NCBI GenBank assembly: GCA_964017145.1
Contig: OZ024848.1
Span: forward strand, 570,501-634,500
Origin: Agrocybe praecox
Lineage: Eukaryota; Basidiomycota; Agaricomycetes; Agaricales; Agrocybaceae
Reading direction: 5' to 3'
Length of the DNA: 64,000 nt
Shown here: positions 20,634-32,430 of the stretch, piece after piece
Layout of the letters: each line of letters starts with the position of its first letter
How positions within the stretch are numbered: the first letter of the stretch is position 1
The notes under the pieces: model-generated
Told to the model about the DNA's origin: nothing
The model's input: the letters and a program-made list of their open reading frames with translations, nothing else
The model's database searches: none
Made by a program: the position numbers and the translations under genes

Positions 20634-21550
20634 TTAAATTGACACTTCTACAATATCTCCGATCTTGAAGGCTGTAGGGCTTACCATCTTGTACCTGTAA
20701 ATGAGCACATTATTTATATATGTAGTCAATACAAACATAAAATATGCTTATAAGACAGTGCCTTCATCATCAATGGAACAAGCATAGTAATCCACAATAT
20801 TGTTGGATACATGTATAAAGTCCTCTCCCATCATATCTGCGAGTGCTCCATTAGGATCAACAAAAGGGTTGAAGGACTGGCTTGTCTCTGATGGTGCAAG
20901 ATGCTCAGGAGTAAAGTAGCAAGCAGAAGCTTCCATTGAGTGTCCTTCTCCATAAACTCCAAGCTGCAATGGGTCGAAGGATCCTTCAGAGAAAGCAGAG
21001 CTAAGCGCTACATATATTTCTCCCACTTTTTCAAGTGCTTTGGAGAAATTAGAGCTGCCTAATCCTACAATGCTGACAGATTGCCTTATATATGGCCTCT
21101 GTTTGGCTGCAGCAGCAGCAGACCTAAACATATGTGATACTGTAAGATCTCTTGTTGGTCCTGTGAGATAGAAATACATACAGTATCTTTGGCAATGGAG
21201 GAAAATTCTTTTCACACAAAATGCCCTGCATACGAACAACAAGTGGCTCTGGATAGCTGTCAGTGCCCTTTACAGTCAGCTTCCACTGCTTGGGCTGGGC
21301 AAACTCAGAAACAATAGACCCTCTTAACTAAGTAACAGATTAGATTGTTTGAAATTTTCAGATGAGTACAAGACATACATTAAGGTTGACTAATTGCATG
21401 CAAGTCACCTCTTCAGACTCTTGCAAAAGGTGTTCTTCTGAAATCTTGTCCAGTTTAACCTCTGTTTCAAATGTATTAAGTATGATCATTCATGTTCTTA
21501 AAAGCTGGATATTACATACTTGCATCCTCTTTGTCATAGTGTTCATCCAT
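20634..21550 (-). CDS. Uncharacterised multi-exon protein
   Basis: A proposed start at 21550 (MDEHYDKEDA) is followed by several short exons. The central exon (about 20755-21125) encodes YIRQSVSIVG...ALEKVGEIY...SFNPFVDPNGALADMMGEDFIHVSNNIVDYY. The last exon ends with ...TAFKIGDIVEVSI then TAA at 20634-20636. Introns have GT-AG ends but some junctions are uncertain. I recognise the pattern as a family of unnamed basidiomycete proteins but know no function. It is divergent to the AT-hook gene at 21950 and shares a 400-base promoter interval with it. Confidence 0.5.
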
Positions 21551-21949
21551 TGAGTCTATGAGAACAGCTTGATGAATACAGTGGATAAAAACATAGAATA
21601 AAGGGTTTATTTGTTGATAGTGACAAACATGTGAGTGTTATGGTTATTGTATGCTTATGATTTGCTTATCATTCAAAACCCTATACCCTATTATTTTTGT
21701 CATCTTTATTGGTTATCTGTCATATTGAAGTTCTTTAGGGTTTAGGGCAATTGTTTAAGGCAGGATTCTGTTTCTTCTATTTATATTGTCTCAATTCAAT
21801 CTTTTCTTTGTATTTCCTTCTTCTTTCATTCTTTCTAAGGCAAAAAAGAAAAATGACTCTGATCCAGAAGACTTTACACCTCAGCCTGCCTCATATGTTG
21901 TCTTCTGTTGTATATATTAATCAAGCACTTACATTGTCATAGATCTCCT
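21551..21949. other. Intergenic between divergent genes, likely shared promoter
   Basis: This is T-rich DNA between the starts of two oppositely oriented genes. No clear TATA box or repeat stands out. Confidence 0.4.
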
Positions 21950-24104
21950 ATGAAGAGGCCAAGAGGCAGGCCCAAAGGCAGTCTTAATAAAAAGACACTG
22001 TCAAAGGCTATCATCGAGAGTGATGATGAGGATGTTATTAGGTCTGTTCACCTTTTATAATATAATTATGCCCACTCTGACTCGTAGCAGTTCTCCCACT
22101 CTCGCTCCTCCCCCAACGCAACGACCTAAGCCTAAGCCCAAGCCTAAAACTATATAAGTTTGCTTGTTTCTTCAAGTCTTAGCGCTTTTTAACTTTTTTG
22201 TTGTTTGATTCAGAACTCATCAAGTAATTGATAAGAATGTGACTATGAAAATAGTTGACCACAAATTAAAGCCAAGGTATGACTCATCTTCTGTTTTTGT
22301 CCAATTTTTATACTTTGTGCATATAGTGGTCCTGCGCCTCCAAAGTATGTGCATTCTGTATTTTGTTTACTTTATACTCTTGCTCATATCAAATTAAGAT
22401 ATGAAACCATTGAAGATTCAGATTCAGATGTTAAGCAAGATAGAAGACACAAGCCTTCCAAAAGAGGATGAAGGTTCATTGATTCGGAGGCTGAGGAAGA
22501 TGATGATGTTGTGGAAATTATCTCTTCTGATGGGGAAGAATGAAGTGATCCAAATGATTCTGAGTATGTCTCTTCATATCCCTTTTGTTCACTTCTTCCA
22601 TGTTTTCTGCACCCACAAATAAATTGTGGGTTCTGTTCTCATCTGGTCCATAACATATATTAAAGAACTTTTAGTCCCATGAAAAAAGAGGCTCAGAAGT
22701 TCATGCCCACGCCTGGGAAATCTTCAATTGGTCCTTTCCAGTAAGCTCATATACAATCACTGGTTTATACACAAATTAACTTCTGTACTTCAAGCCCCAA
22801 ACCTGAGGTTGTCATACCCAAACATTCTTCCAAACTTATTCATAAGCAGGATCCTATGTCTAGTGACGATGAAAATCTTGGAATCAGCAGTATCTCAAAG
22901 GTTAAAGGCAAGGCTAGAAGCAATTCTGACTCCAGTGACAACCAGAATCTAGGACATGCTACTCCTGGGAATGCTGTATCTCTTTATGGAAGTTTTACTT
23001 ACTATGATGACAACGACACTATTACTTCTGAGTATGTACTACATTCTTTTTTTATCTTATTATGCATGTCTCTAATTTATATTAGGGCACTACCATTACA
23101 ATGTGAAGTTGCAAAGAAGGAATATGAAGATGAATATCTGGCTTCTAAAGGAAGCTACGAGGATCTTCCTTGCCTTAGGTACTCACTATTCTCTCATTCT
23201 TTTTTTCTTTGCTTATGCATCAACAGACAAGTCAATCATCATTTTGTAAAAAATAATGGCGAGGGAAGAGGACTGGTAAACTTTTCCTCTTGGTTTGGCA
23301 AACTAGAGTCACTGTGGAAAAAGTATGTTATTTTTTATATCTGTTTATCAACCAAGGCCTGCTATTGCCATCATGAACTTTGTTTCTGATGGGAAGTATA
23401 TCAACCTGTCCAGATCTATACCGACAGAGCTTTCAGCCAAGTTAACCAACTGTGTTTCTCAATGGCGTGTTATTCTGGCACCTAATGGTTCTGTTGCTCT
23501 CTGTATTACTCCGATATGGGTATCTAGCTGTTATCTCAAGGCTTTGAGACCTGGAGCAAGATTTGAATCTACTTCAATAGCTGGCTATTTTCACTCTGGT
23601 GAATTTCAGCGATTTATTGCTGTACTTGGCATGGTGATTAGGGAGCCTTCTATTGGAGTATACATGTTCTGTAATACTATGTCTTTTGCGACTATGAAAA
23701 ATAGCAGTAAGTTTATCCTTATATTTGGGTTGCTTTGATTAATAATTTCAACCTAGCATACAATAGCAATGATTCCAGCTTCAATCCTTTCTCCAGTCCT
23801 TCAAAATCTGCACTGCCTGCACGCCAGATGGCATCGAAAAAAGGTGAAGGCAAAGGGCTTACCCAACCTACTATGTATGGAGAAAATGGTATGTTATATA
23901 TTATAATTATTTGGCCCTTGCTGATGGTCTCTGTAAGTGCCTATAGATCAGATGATGGATCATTATCCTGAATTTCCTGGCGAGGTTCCTTTGGAATCAT
24001 TTGCAGTGGTTTGTTATATAACCCATCTTGCTAAAAAAGATAAGAGTTGGGCACTTTCAACCTATATAAAGTGGGTTGTTGTGTTGGGAATTCCAAAAGT
24101 GTAG
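21950..24104 (+). CDS. AT-hook protein, multi-exon, uncharacterised
   Basis: Translation starts at ATG 21950 with KRPRGRPKGS, a textbook AT-hook that binds the minor groove of AT-rich DNA. At least eight small exons with GT-AG introns of 40-60 bases follow: Pro/Lys-rich (KPKPKPK), acidic Ser/Asp-rich (SDSDV, EISSDGEE-like), then a folded region (YEDLPCLR; YINLSRSIP; RWVILAPNGSVALCIT-like; GYFHSGEFQRFI). The last exon ends ...WALSTYIKWVVVLGIPKV with TAG at 24102-24104. Exon joins are inferred. Nuclear location is likely from the AT-hook and basic stretches. It resembles a family of unnamed Agaricomycete proteins. Confidence 0.6.
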
Positions 24105-24259
24105 TCTTGCATTTCTTTCTTTCTTTCTTTTTAGTACTTCAACAGTACTTAACACACTTCATTTGCATCAAAATACTACTGTTTTCAACAACGCTAGCTA
24201 TATAAACATAAACATTGACCTATACAATTTTCAACAGCACTAGTTACATAAATACCGAC
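24105..24259. repeat. Short convergent spacer with (TTTC)n
   Basis: A TTTC microsatellite (about 24113-24131) lies between two genes that converge. Confidence 0.6.
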
Positions 24260-25696
24260 TTATACAATCCAGTTTCTTCTGATAGCGCCTCTAAATTTAC
24301 ATAAAGTGTTTTCTAAGGCTACATTGTCAATCTGAAGATACAAAGAATTTCTTTCACCTGCTAAATCATCCATCATTTGTCGAGCCTTCATTAAATCTGG
24401 TACTATATCCTCTGTGTTTGCTTTATACGTAGATGTGTCCTCTGTCTCTATGCCTGCGAATGTCATCAGCCCCTTCAGTGCCCCTTTATTTATTATGTTT
24501 ATGCATAAAGCAACTTCTGCATGAGTGGGAAGATCGTAACATCCAGAGTATGCTATGTCTGCTACAATTCCAAAGCTTCCCAGTGATCCAACGTGGGGAA
24601 AGGGCTGCTTCAGTCTTGTGGTGTTGAAAAGCATTTTGAATGTGTCCACAAAATTTGCCTTGCCGCTTGCAATATACTCCTGCCACTCTAAAGCTAGTAC
24701 ACTTTTCCAGTATACTTCAGCATGCTTGTATGATCTGTTGGGGTCAGGAACATCTCTGACAAGTATGTTGCAGATGTATGCTGGGTTATGTTCGAAAGGC
24801 TTTATATAGTTTTGCCATTCTTCAAAGTCATTGAACACCATTTGTTCCTTGGCTGCAAATTCTGTTTTAAGAGTTATGCCCTTCCAAATTATGGCACTGA
24901 ATAAGCCCTTGTTTTTGACTATAATATCCTTTCTATATGGCCTTTTGTTTGAGGACCTTCTCTTTCTTCCAGGAGTTAATTTGCGGAATAGCTGATATTT
25001 GTCTGGATTTTTGAGGATATTGAGCTGTAAAGTCGTGAGAGTGTTCAGACTAGTACCATTAAAGGTTGCTTCTAGTGCTTGAACCAGATAATCTTTAAGA
25101 AGATGCATGCCTTTAGTAGCTGGCTCCTGCAATTGATAATCCATTGGTGCATCCTTGTCTTCTGTCTCCATGTAAAAGGGAAAAGAGTTTGCTGGAAGTG
25201 GCTGTTGACCAAAAGCTGAGTCCATAATCATGCCAATATGCTTTAGAATACGATTTTCTGTTGAATATTTTCTGGAAACTGGTAGACTTTTTAAAATATT
25301 CGTGAAAGTCATAATGCTGTGGCCACTTGGCACTCCCCCTTTTCCATGATCCTTGAATAATGTTTTCATAACTCCAACATTGAGAATTTTCCACAAGCAC
25401 TCCAAAAATATGCTTTCTTGGCCCGTGTATTGACTGATTAGCTTGAACGCTATTATGCTCCACCTGCCTTTAGGCAAACTTGAAGTCATCCCTGTCCACT
25501 TGCTGATGACCTCTATTACTATCTTTCTGGCCTCTTCCTTCTTCTCTTCAAAGTCAACCAGTATAGTGTTTTTGGTATGGGTTATGACACATGTAGCATC
25601 AAGTATCGCAATGGGAGGAGTATAGGACTTTGTGCTGAAGCCCTTTGTATGTGTTCTTGCCTCTACTATGTCCATTGCAGACTTGAATAGCATATA
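24260..25696 (-). CDS. Unknown 477-codon protein, 5' end displaced by Tc1
   Basis: This is one long exon, with the first in-frame ATG at 25693. The protein has mixed composition with no transmembrane segment. Motifs include TPPIAILDATCVITH near the N-terminus, GGVPSGHSIMTFTNIL in the middle and a basic GRKRRSSNKRPYRKD stretch. I do not recognise its family. A Tc1 element begins at 25697. On its far side the sequence continues as a frame (MILRMNMY) that joins directly to MLFKSAMD when the element and one TA are removed. Translation may now start at the internal ATG. Confidence 0.6.
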   Translation of the reverse strand, partial: YMLFKSAMDIVEARTHTKGFSTKSYTPPIAILDATCVITHTKNTILVDFEEKKEEARKIVIEVISKWTGMTSSLPKGRWSIIAFKLISQYTGQESIFLECLWKILNVGVMKTLFKDHGKGGVPSGHSIMTFTNILKSLPVSRKYSTENRILKHIGMIMDSAFGQQPLPANSFPFYMETEDKDAPMDYQLQEPATKGMHLLKDYLVQALEATFNGTSLNTLTTLQLNILKNPDKYQLFRKLTPGRKRRSSNKRPYRKDIIVKNKGLFSAIIWKGITLKTEFAAKEQMVFNDFEEWQNYIKPFEHNPAYICNILVRDVPDPNRSYKHAEVYWKSVLALEWQEYIASGKANFVDTFKMLFNTTRLKQPFPHVGSLGSFGIVADIAYSGCYDLPTHAEVALCINIINKGALKGLMTFAGIETEDTSTYKANTEDIVPDLMKARQMMDDLAGERNSLYLQIDNVALENTLCKFRGAIRRNWIV

Positions 25697-27302
25697 CAGT
25701 GAGGGACAAAACCGTTCGAATGTTTTTCAAAGTTGAACTGTTACACAAATAACTTGGGACTGAGTGATCCAAATTGGTTGAAATTTTAGACCAAGGTAGA
25801 TTAGGATGTTAGTAACAAGGACCAATTTGTCTCATTACATAATATTTTTTATTCCCACGATATTAATATATTACTGGTACATGTACATTCGAACAGTTTT
25901 GTCCCTACCCTATTATAATACAGTATTCTAAGTTTCTAGTACTTGGTATAACCTCCCTTGGCCTGTAATACAGCCTGAATCCTTCTAGGCATACTATCTA
26001 TCAGATTCTGACAAACAGAAGCTGGAATATCATTCCATTCCTTTTGTGCCCTCTCCCACAACTCTGCAATTCCAGAAGGTTGCCTTTCATAGCCTCCAAG
26101 CTTGGTTTTGAGGTAATGCCAAAGATGTTCAATTGGATTTAGGTCAGCTGATTGAGGGGGCCACTTCATGAGTTGTAATCCACTGTTTTGGAACCAATTT
26201 TGGGCCTTTTTGCTCTTGTTTTTGGGGTCATTGTCCTGCTGAAAAAGGACATCCTCTGGCTTTTTGTTGTAATATTCAAGGCTCTGCATAAGTTCATCAT
26301 CCAAAATGCTGACAAATAGATCAGCATCCATCCTCCCATCAATCTTGGTCCCATATCCCACTCCTTCCCAAAACATACAGCCCCAGAACATCAAGTTTCC
26401 TTCTCCAAACTTGACTGTTCCCTGCACCAGCCTGTCAGTCAACCCCTCTCCCTCTCTTTTCCACACCCACCTCTTTCCATCTGACCCCAAACGATTGATT
26501 TTAGTCTCATCTGTCCAGCAGACCCTCTTCCAGTCATCCACTATCCAGTGTTTGTGTGCTTCTGCATAGTCCATCCGCATGCTCCTATGCCTTTTGGAGA
26601 GAAATGGTTGTTTTCGCTTTGTCACAGCCTTCATACCAACTCCACGGAGTGCTCGGCATACTGTCTTAACAGAGAAGGATGTGTTGGTCATGTTTTGTAA
26701 GGTTTTGGTGGCATCAGTGGCACTGTCAGCCTTCTGAGAGGTGATAAGACAGATAGCATAATGGGTATCGGTAGGAGAAAGCTTGCATGGATGGCCACCA
26801 GCAGCTTTGGAAGTTGATGATTTGTGTTTGGATTGGATCTTGGATATAGAACCAACACTTATGCCAGTGGTGGTAGAGATAGAATGACCAGAAAGTTCTT
26901 TGTCAAGGAGTTCAAGAACCCGATTGAGTTGAGCAGGAGTAAGTGATCACATGAGGGTCTGAGAGAGGTTTTGATGTGGGGGATAGTTGGAGGCTGGGCA
27001 CAGAGTATATATACATATTCTAAGGTAGTCACATGATTTTATTTGTACTTATTTGCTTTGATTAAACAAAGTCATGTGCCCAATATAGAACAGGGACAAA
27101 ACTGTTCAAATGTACATGTACCAGTAATATATTAATATTGTGGGAATAAAAAAATATTATTTAATGAAATAAATTGGTCCTTGCTACTAACATCTTAATC
27201 TACCTTGGTTCAAAATCTCAACCAATTTGGATCACTCAGTCCCAAGTTATTTGTGTAACAGTTCAACTTTGAAAAACATTCGAACGGTTTTGTCCCTCAC
27301 TG
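25697..27302 (-). mobile_element. Tc1-like transposon with about 215-bp TIRs
   Basis: The element has CAGTGAGGGACAAAAC termini, with TA at 25695-25696 and 27303-27304. The inverted repeats extend about 215 bases (25697-25911 and 27088-27302). The inner end of each repeat is itself an inverted copy of the tip (GTTTTGTCCCT). Transposase lies inside on the minus strand. The two TIRs are highly similar, so insertion appears recent. Confidence 0.93.
25936..26952 (-). pseudogene. Tc1 transposase (DD34E), stop at codon 2
   Basis: From ATG 26952 the second codon is TGA (26947-26949); the remaining frame is open for about 337 codons. The N-terminal half contains paired helix-turn-helix DNA-binding regions (TPAQLNRVLELL..., a GGHPCKLSPTD segment). 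The catalytic domain shows WTDETK, FQQDNDPK and SADLNPIEHLW with 34 residues between the second Asp and Glu. It would cut and paste the element at TA sites. A shorter protein could start at the in-frame ATG 26691 but would lack the DNA-binding domain. Apart from codon 2 it looks complete. Confidence 0.85.
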
Positions 27303-27304
27303 TA

Positions 27305-27325
27305 CATGTTCATCCTCAAAATCAT
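27305..27325 (-). pseudogene. Displaced 5' coding end of the 24260-25696 gene
   Basis: ATG at 27325 reads MILRMNM and then meets the TA target. Joined across the excised Tc1 it continues in frame to MYMLFKSAMD. A TATAAATAG box at about 27420-27430 on the minus strand is suitably placed as the promoter. The frame is also open further upstream, so the true start could lie earlier. Confidence 0.5.
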
Positions 27326-29284
27326 GCAGTGGTCACGGCAAGGCACTGCGGATAGTGTAAGCAGGATAATATGGTGTAAAACAGGAAAATGATGCAAATT
27401 GACAGGACATCGTGATGTCCTATTTATAACTGCCTGTCAAGCAGCATTTGCTCATCCATCTTTAGCAAGATAATATCCTGTCCCCGTTGAGTGGCATATT
27501 ATCCTGTCTTCAAAGCAGGACCTTTTTGCACCGTTAATTTTCTTGTTCCCCACGCAATACTATCCACAGAGAATATGTAAAAAGTAAGCCGGGCAACATG
27601 CAATTTCAGTTCAATTGTCACAAGTACGTGAAGTGTGCGCAAAAATATAATACAATGACTGAGAAGCACATACAAATATTTCCTTGTACAAAAGTGAACT
27701 TGCCCAAAGGCGTTCAGCCAAACCATACCAGTGGACATTGCCGGAACATCAGTAGCCACGCGACACTCTGACTTGACCAGGACTGTTTTTGGATAATGCC
27801 TAATTACAATCTCCACGGGATGGCTTGCCCGATCTATACAGGACCCCTAGTATATAATTGCAAGACACACCAAAGTAGGTTTTTCGCTGTGCCAGGGCTC
27901 CACATGCACTGGTGGTTAATGGCCTTGCTGAGGTGCCATTGGGGTTTAAATTTTACTCTACACAGGACGTGTCACGCATCGTGTTGTTCAAGCCCATCAC
28001 CAGGACTTTCTCTTCCTCCCACCATATACTGACTGGGCATGACTCTCATCCCCCTCATTTACGACCTTCCAGCAGCCTTAAGAGAGCGATTAACCTGATA
28101 GGTGTGCTTTCCGACAGACAACATTTCTGGCCGTGAATGTGAGTGTAGCACCTGCATATATGCGGTTCAAGGTGTACATTTAACTCATCAATCCTTCCAG
28201 GCAAACTTGATGTCTAGTTATATATGCTCGTTCTTTGGCTGGTTTGAAATATTGGAGCAGTGGACTTCTCGAGTCGGTGCTGCACGTTCGAGGTATGTAT
28301 GTCCATCATGATCCATGGATATATGCGCTTATTTATGACATATGCCGCCTTTATATGATTTATTTTCCTTAGGAAAGTGTTAATTTATGGCCTGACTGTA
28401 ACCACTCTGCATTACTGGCATAAAAAAGATCGTTTGAACTTCGAAAACTGTATTTCACGCAGTAGGTTTCATTTGCTATAACATATACACAATTTCTGAC
28501 CATAAATCATCTTTATATGCATTTTAACACGCATATATGGACTTCTTTGGACACAAGGTACGACAAAGGCCAAAAAAGCGATGCAAACGAGTGAATACAT
28601 ATAGTGAGTGCCCACTTTTGTCGTGTTGATTCACATCTCACGACATACGTGTAATCCCCCTCCTAAACCTCCTATTTTAATGCAGGGGTTATATTATATT
28701 TTAAAGTTTGAAATCAGCTATTTCTGAGGTAAAGGTGAGTGGTAGTCGACAACTTACACACTGCTGCGTGATTTCTTTTTTTTACTTTTGAAAGGCATTA
28801 TTGGCGAATGGTTTTCTAGTTAATAGTTATTCAATATGTCCAAAGGTTTGATGTCTTCAAATAAACTTACCACATAAGATCTCTGACTAAACAACTTACA
28901 GTTTTCGAAGGAGTCATATATCTGTTATCTTGTAAGTCTGGTCTTATTTCGGTCCTCATTACGTTTCACGTAGTGTAAACAAGATGTACTTTGTACTTAA
29001 AGTGAATACTATAACAACGAAAGATATTATGACACGCAGTCCATATTACAGTCTTAATAAGAGTACAAATTCCTGTCTCAGCAACCATACATACTCATGT
29101 TTTCAGGGCTGCATTTGGTGGTGTCCACAAAACATGAGAATATCTTGCTTTTCTTTGCGGATTTTTACAAGACTATGACGTGTTTGGAAGACAGGACTAT
29201 ATCGTGTGTCCGATGCAAGATATTGTGCTGTCTCTGGGACAGCACAATGTGGTGTTTTTTCTATCCACAGTGAAGGTCAGTACT
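27326..29284. other. Non-coding stretch, no gene recognised
   Basis: The first 200 bases probably hold the promoter of the gene disrupted by Tc1, with several ATAATATCCTG-type repeats (27367-27510). Scattered frames of 60-105 codons elsewhere show no family features and are not called. No terminal repeats were found. Confidence 0.4.
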
Positions 29285-31410
29285 TCAAAGTTCAGTCCTT
29301 GCAGTATTTTTTGTTGTTGTCCTCACTCTGAATTGGTATTGGGATATGCCACAGGGAAAATTGGGGCCTGAGATGAAGAAAGAGAGGCTTGGACAAAGCC
29401 TGGCCACTGTATTCCTGTTTATAAATCTGTAGAAGGATGCAGGTCATAGATTCACAGCCCAAGCAAGCACAAATGGAGTTAAAATGGGGAGAATTTTTAC
29501 ACCGTTTGTCGAGGCACATGCTCAAGATGGAGACCAAATTAAATGTACTTACACGAAAAACTGCGTCTGGTTAAAATGGAGTAATTTCTTGCCAAACTTC
29601 TTCATTGCCAATAAAACATAATTAATGTGACTTGCTTTACTACAAACAAAAAAAGGTGCCCAAAGATTCACATCATGCCCAAAGAGCTGGCATTCAGAGA
29701 GTTTGACACTTCATCCTTTACCAAATAGAATTTAGTGGAAATATCATACCCAGCAAAATGTCTCTATTACCGTGGAGATGAGCATTTAGCAAACAGGCCA
29801 GCCTGTGCTGTCAAATTTCTATATCAACTCCTCATAGTTGCTTAATTAAGGTGATGCATCCACACCAGTAGTTGCCCAATTGCCCAAAATCATGTATCAG
29901 GGCATCCGACCGGCCTATTGTGACCATTTGTGACTTATCACCTGATAGTCATGTGTTTGTGATTGATGGGATCAAAGTCCATGCACATGACTTTTTTCTT
30001 GCCTCTATTTACATGTTTGGGCTTCATTCATATGTTTATATGGCCTCAAATGCAAACAAACTATAAATAATGATCTAGGCAGGCAGGGGCATGCAGGATG
30101 CAAAACAAACAAGGCCTTTGAGTGACATCACATCCAGACAACCCAATAAGGCAAGAGAACTTTGGACTTTGAGATTTTGAAACAAAGTCACTTTCACAAT
30201 AGATATTAGCTAGATAAATAGATAACAGTGAAATAAATAGGACTGAGATAAGATAAGATAAGATAAGATAAATATATATTTAAATATGGTCTATTTTTAG
30301 GACTCTCACCAATTTGCCAAATATGATCGAATCTATTTTTAGAACGGATTTATTTTTAAAACATTTTACAAATTTGCTAAATCTGATGTAATCTATTTTT
30401 ATAATATATCTATTTTTAGATCAGATCTATTTTTAGAATGCTTTGGATATTTTGCTAGACTAAACAAATCTATTTTTAGCTCTGATTTATTTTTAGAACA
30501 CTTCAATAAGAATAGTTTTGGTGGCTGTACCCAGATCACATGCATATCACATGCATATCACATGCTTTTCACATGACTACGGCCCTCTAGTCACCTTCAG
30601 TCACTCTGATACATGAATTTAGGCAATTGGGCAACTACTGGTGTGGACGCATCACCTTAAATGTGTAACTATGAACAACTCATACATGAATCTGCCAGCA
30701 CTATGTGAACAGGCTACCACTATAATTAGCTCCTGTGACTGCTGAAGGTGGAAGAAGATCCTGTGTCACTAGCAACATCTTTGAGGACTTCTTTCAGCCT
30801 TGGAGGGCTAAGCACCTCCACATCACCCTGAGCAGAAGCAGGAAGACGTCTGACAGCATCACCCCAATGTTTGTAGGTGCTCGAAACTCGGTCAACAATG
30901 TGTTCCACTAGGATCCGCACCATGTGATCATCTGCGAGATATAATTTGATTCATGCTATTCCAGGACACAAGTCTCTCTGTATAGCTTCCAGAAGTGTAG
31001 ATGGATCGTAGGTAAGTCGCTCGATGGAGGTGAAGCTGTCGGGTTAGCACTAGCTGCTAGAGGAGGGTAAACACCTTTCTCGGCAGATTGAGAAGTTGTG
31101 TCCGTCCAGGCATCAAGTGGTTCACAAATTGGGTTGGTGCACACTGCTATCGTGTTTTCACAGGCCTTTCGAAGGGTGAAGTCAATGTCCTAACAGCGGT
31201 TAAATCAACGCAGGTACAGAGAAGAAGCAAGTATTTTTGTACCATCTTCACGCCTTGCATATCACTCTCAACACCTCTTGCCACTCCCAGGGAGGCAAAT
31301 AGCCCTTCAGGTAACAGTGCCGTTGTTTTTCTCAGCATGTTTGTTAATGTTTCTAGGGAAGCAAACCCAAAGCTTGCGTGAGTAAAATAATAATATCCCT
31401 GGCTTTTACA
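29285..31410 (-). repeat. Left arm of an inverted segmental duplication
   Basis: Read on the minus strand, this segment matches 44612-45735 on the plus strand, covering the 3' end of a COG3 pseudogene and about 450 bases downstream (for example CTCGACAAACG followed by TTCTCCCCA). The left arm is longer because TIR element copy D (29799-30707) is inserted. Identity looks like roughly 80 percent or more by eye. Confidence 0.75.
29799..30707 (+). mobile_element. Non-autonomous TIR element, copy D (909 bp, diverged)
   Basis: Flanked by AACAGGC at 29792-29798 and 30708-30714, a perfect 7-bp duplication. It shares TTAATTAAGGTGATGCATCC near both ends and the internal ATCACCTGATAGTCATG region with copies A-C, but is clearly more diverged. 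It contains a GATAA microsatellite (about 30245-30270). The empty site is represented by the right arm of the duplication near 45290. Confidence 0.85.
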
Positions 31411-32430
31411 AAACAAAACAAAAGGGTACCGGTAACACCAGCAGCAGTCCCTGTACTTGCCATGCTAGCGGGAAATTCCAATGCACGTCTACTTGCAAGA
31501 CCCAATCATCCAGCCTTGACTGCCTTCCTGCTGGTTGATGCAACCCCAGACCCTTCCTCCGCTGCCCTGAGCGCATCAAGACTTGCCCAGATCTCTTTCA
31601 AAATCAGGCAATGTCTGACTAAGAATAATGCTCCGTCAAGCTTGCTATCTCGTGATCCCCCAGAGGCAATAAGTTCGGAAGCAGAAATCAAGGAAATGCG
31701 GCAGTATGACAGAGCCTTTTGAGCGATATCTTCAAATATAGCAGACTAAAACATTCATTAGGGATGAGCATTCGCGTTGCAAGTTCCAATTCCTGGAAAT
31801 ATTCTAAATGACCCCCAATATCTTCTACAAGTTCTTGCAAAGAAGCCTAAGACAAACAAGATCATAAGCTCTGAAAATGTAAGAACTTATAAAGTAAACT
31901 TACTCGCTCTTCCAGTAAACGTTCACAAGCACCCTTCAAACTCTTGCCACCCTCTTCAACCCCTCTCCAACCTTCCATCATGCCATCCACATCCTTGTTT
32001 ATTTTGTCAATCCTGTTACCCAGCAAATCACACCCCCACAGATGGTCTTCCAGCAACACTATACGCACTCAATAGTGGGCTTCCTGACTATGCGTGACCG
32101 ATCAATCAATCAACATGAACCAGTCATAGAATTGTTGTAGTGTCTGGATAGGATGTGCGGGATAAAGCAGCGCATGTTCTGGTTGATGTGCAAGGCTCGA
32201 AGGAGCTTGTCCTTGAGTCGGAGGTGTGCTTGGTGTGCTCGGGTGCAATCCCCCTGCGTGGCCATTGCCATCTCTTTGTCCTTATTGCAGTAGTCAATGG
32301 GCGTGGACAGATGTGGTCTGTGTTGGCATCCCAGGTTCCTCTGCAAACTTTTATCCTTCTATATCAGTCAGAATGTAGGCTTTCTGAGCAGTGAAATGGC
32401 CTACCTTCAATGGAACGGCCTTCTCCTCTT
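30722..32430 (-). pseudogene. COG3: COG3 (SEC34) pseudogene, left copy, internally deleted
   Basis: COG3 is a subunit of the conserved oligomeric Golgi tethering complex. The N-terminal coiled-coil region is seen at 31862-32430 (DKINKDVDGMMEGWRGVEEG, SLKGACERLLEER, then SLQELVEDIGGHLEYFQELE after an intron). The sequence then jumps to the C-terminal region (CRISLISASELI, LDGALFLVRHCLILKEI at 31506-31720), so most of the middle is missing. Further C-terminal exons follow (LPEGLFASLGVARGVESDM; then CENTIAVCTNPICEPLDAWTD after a 53-base intron). Stops and frameshifts occur near 31740 and 30956 and within 30722-30950. Family assignment rests on remembered similarity to SEC34 in order and motif. 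Confidence 0.6.

Noticed and set aside
29292..29537. An 81-codon minus-strand frame in the duplicated 3' flank
   Set aside because: The matching region of the right arm does not keep the frame, so it is not conserved as protein.
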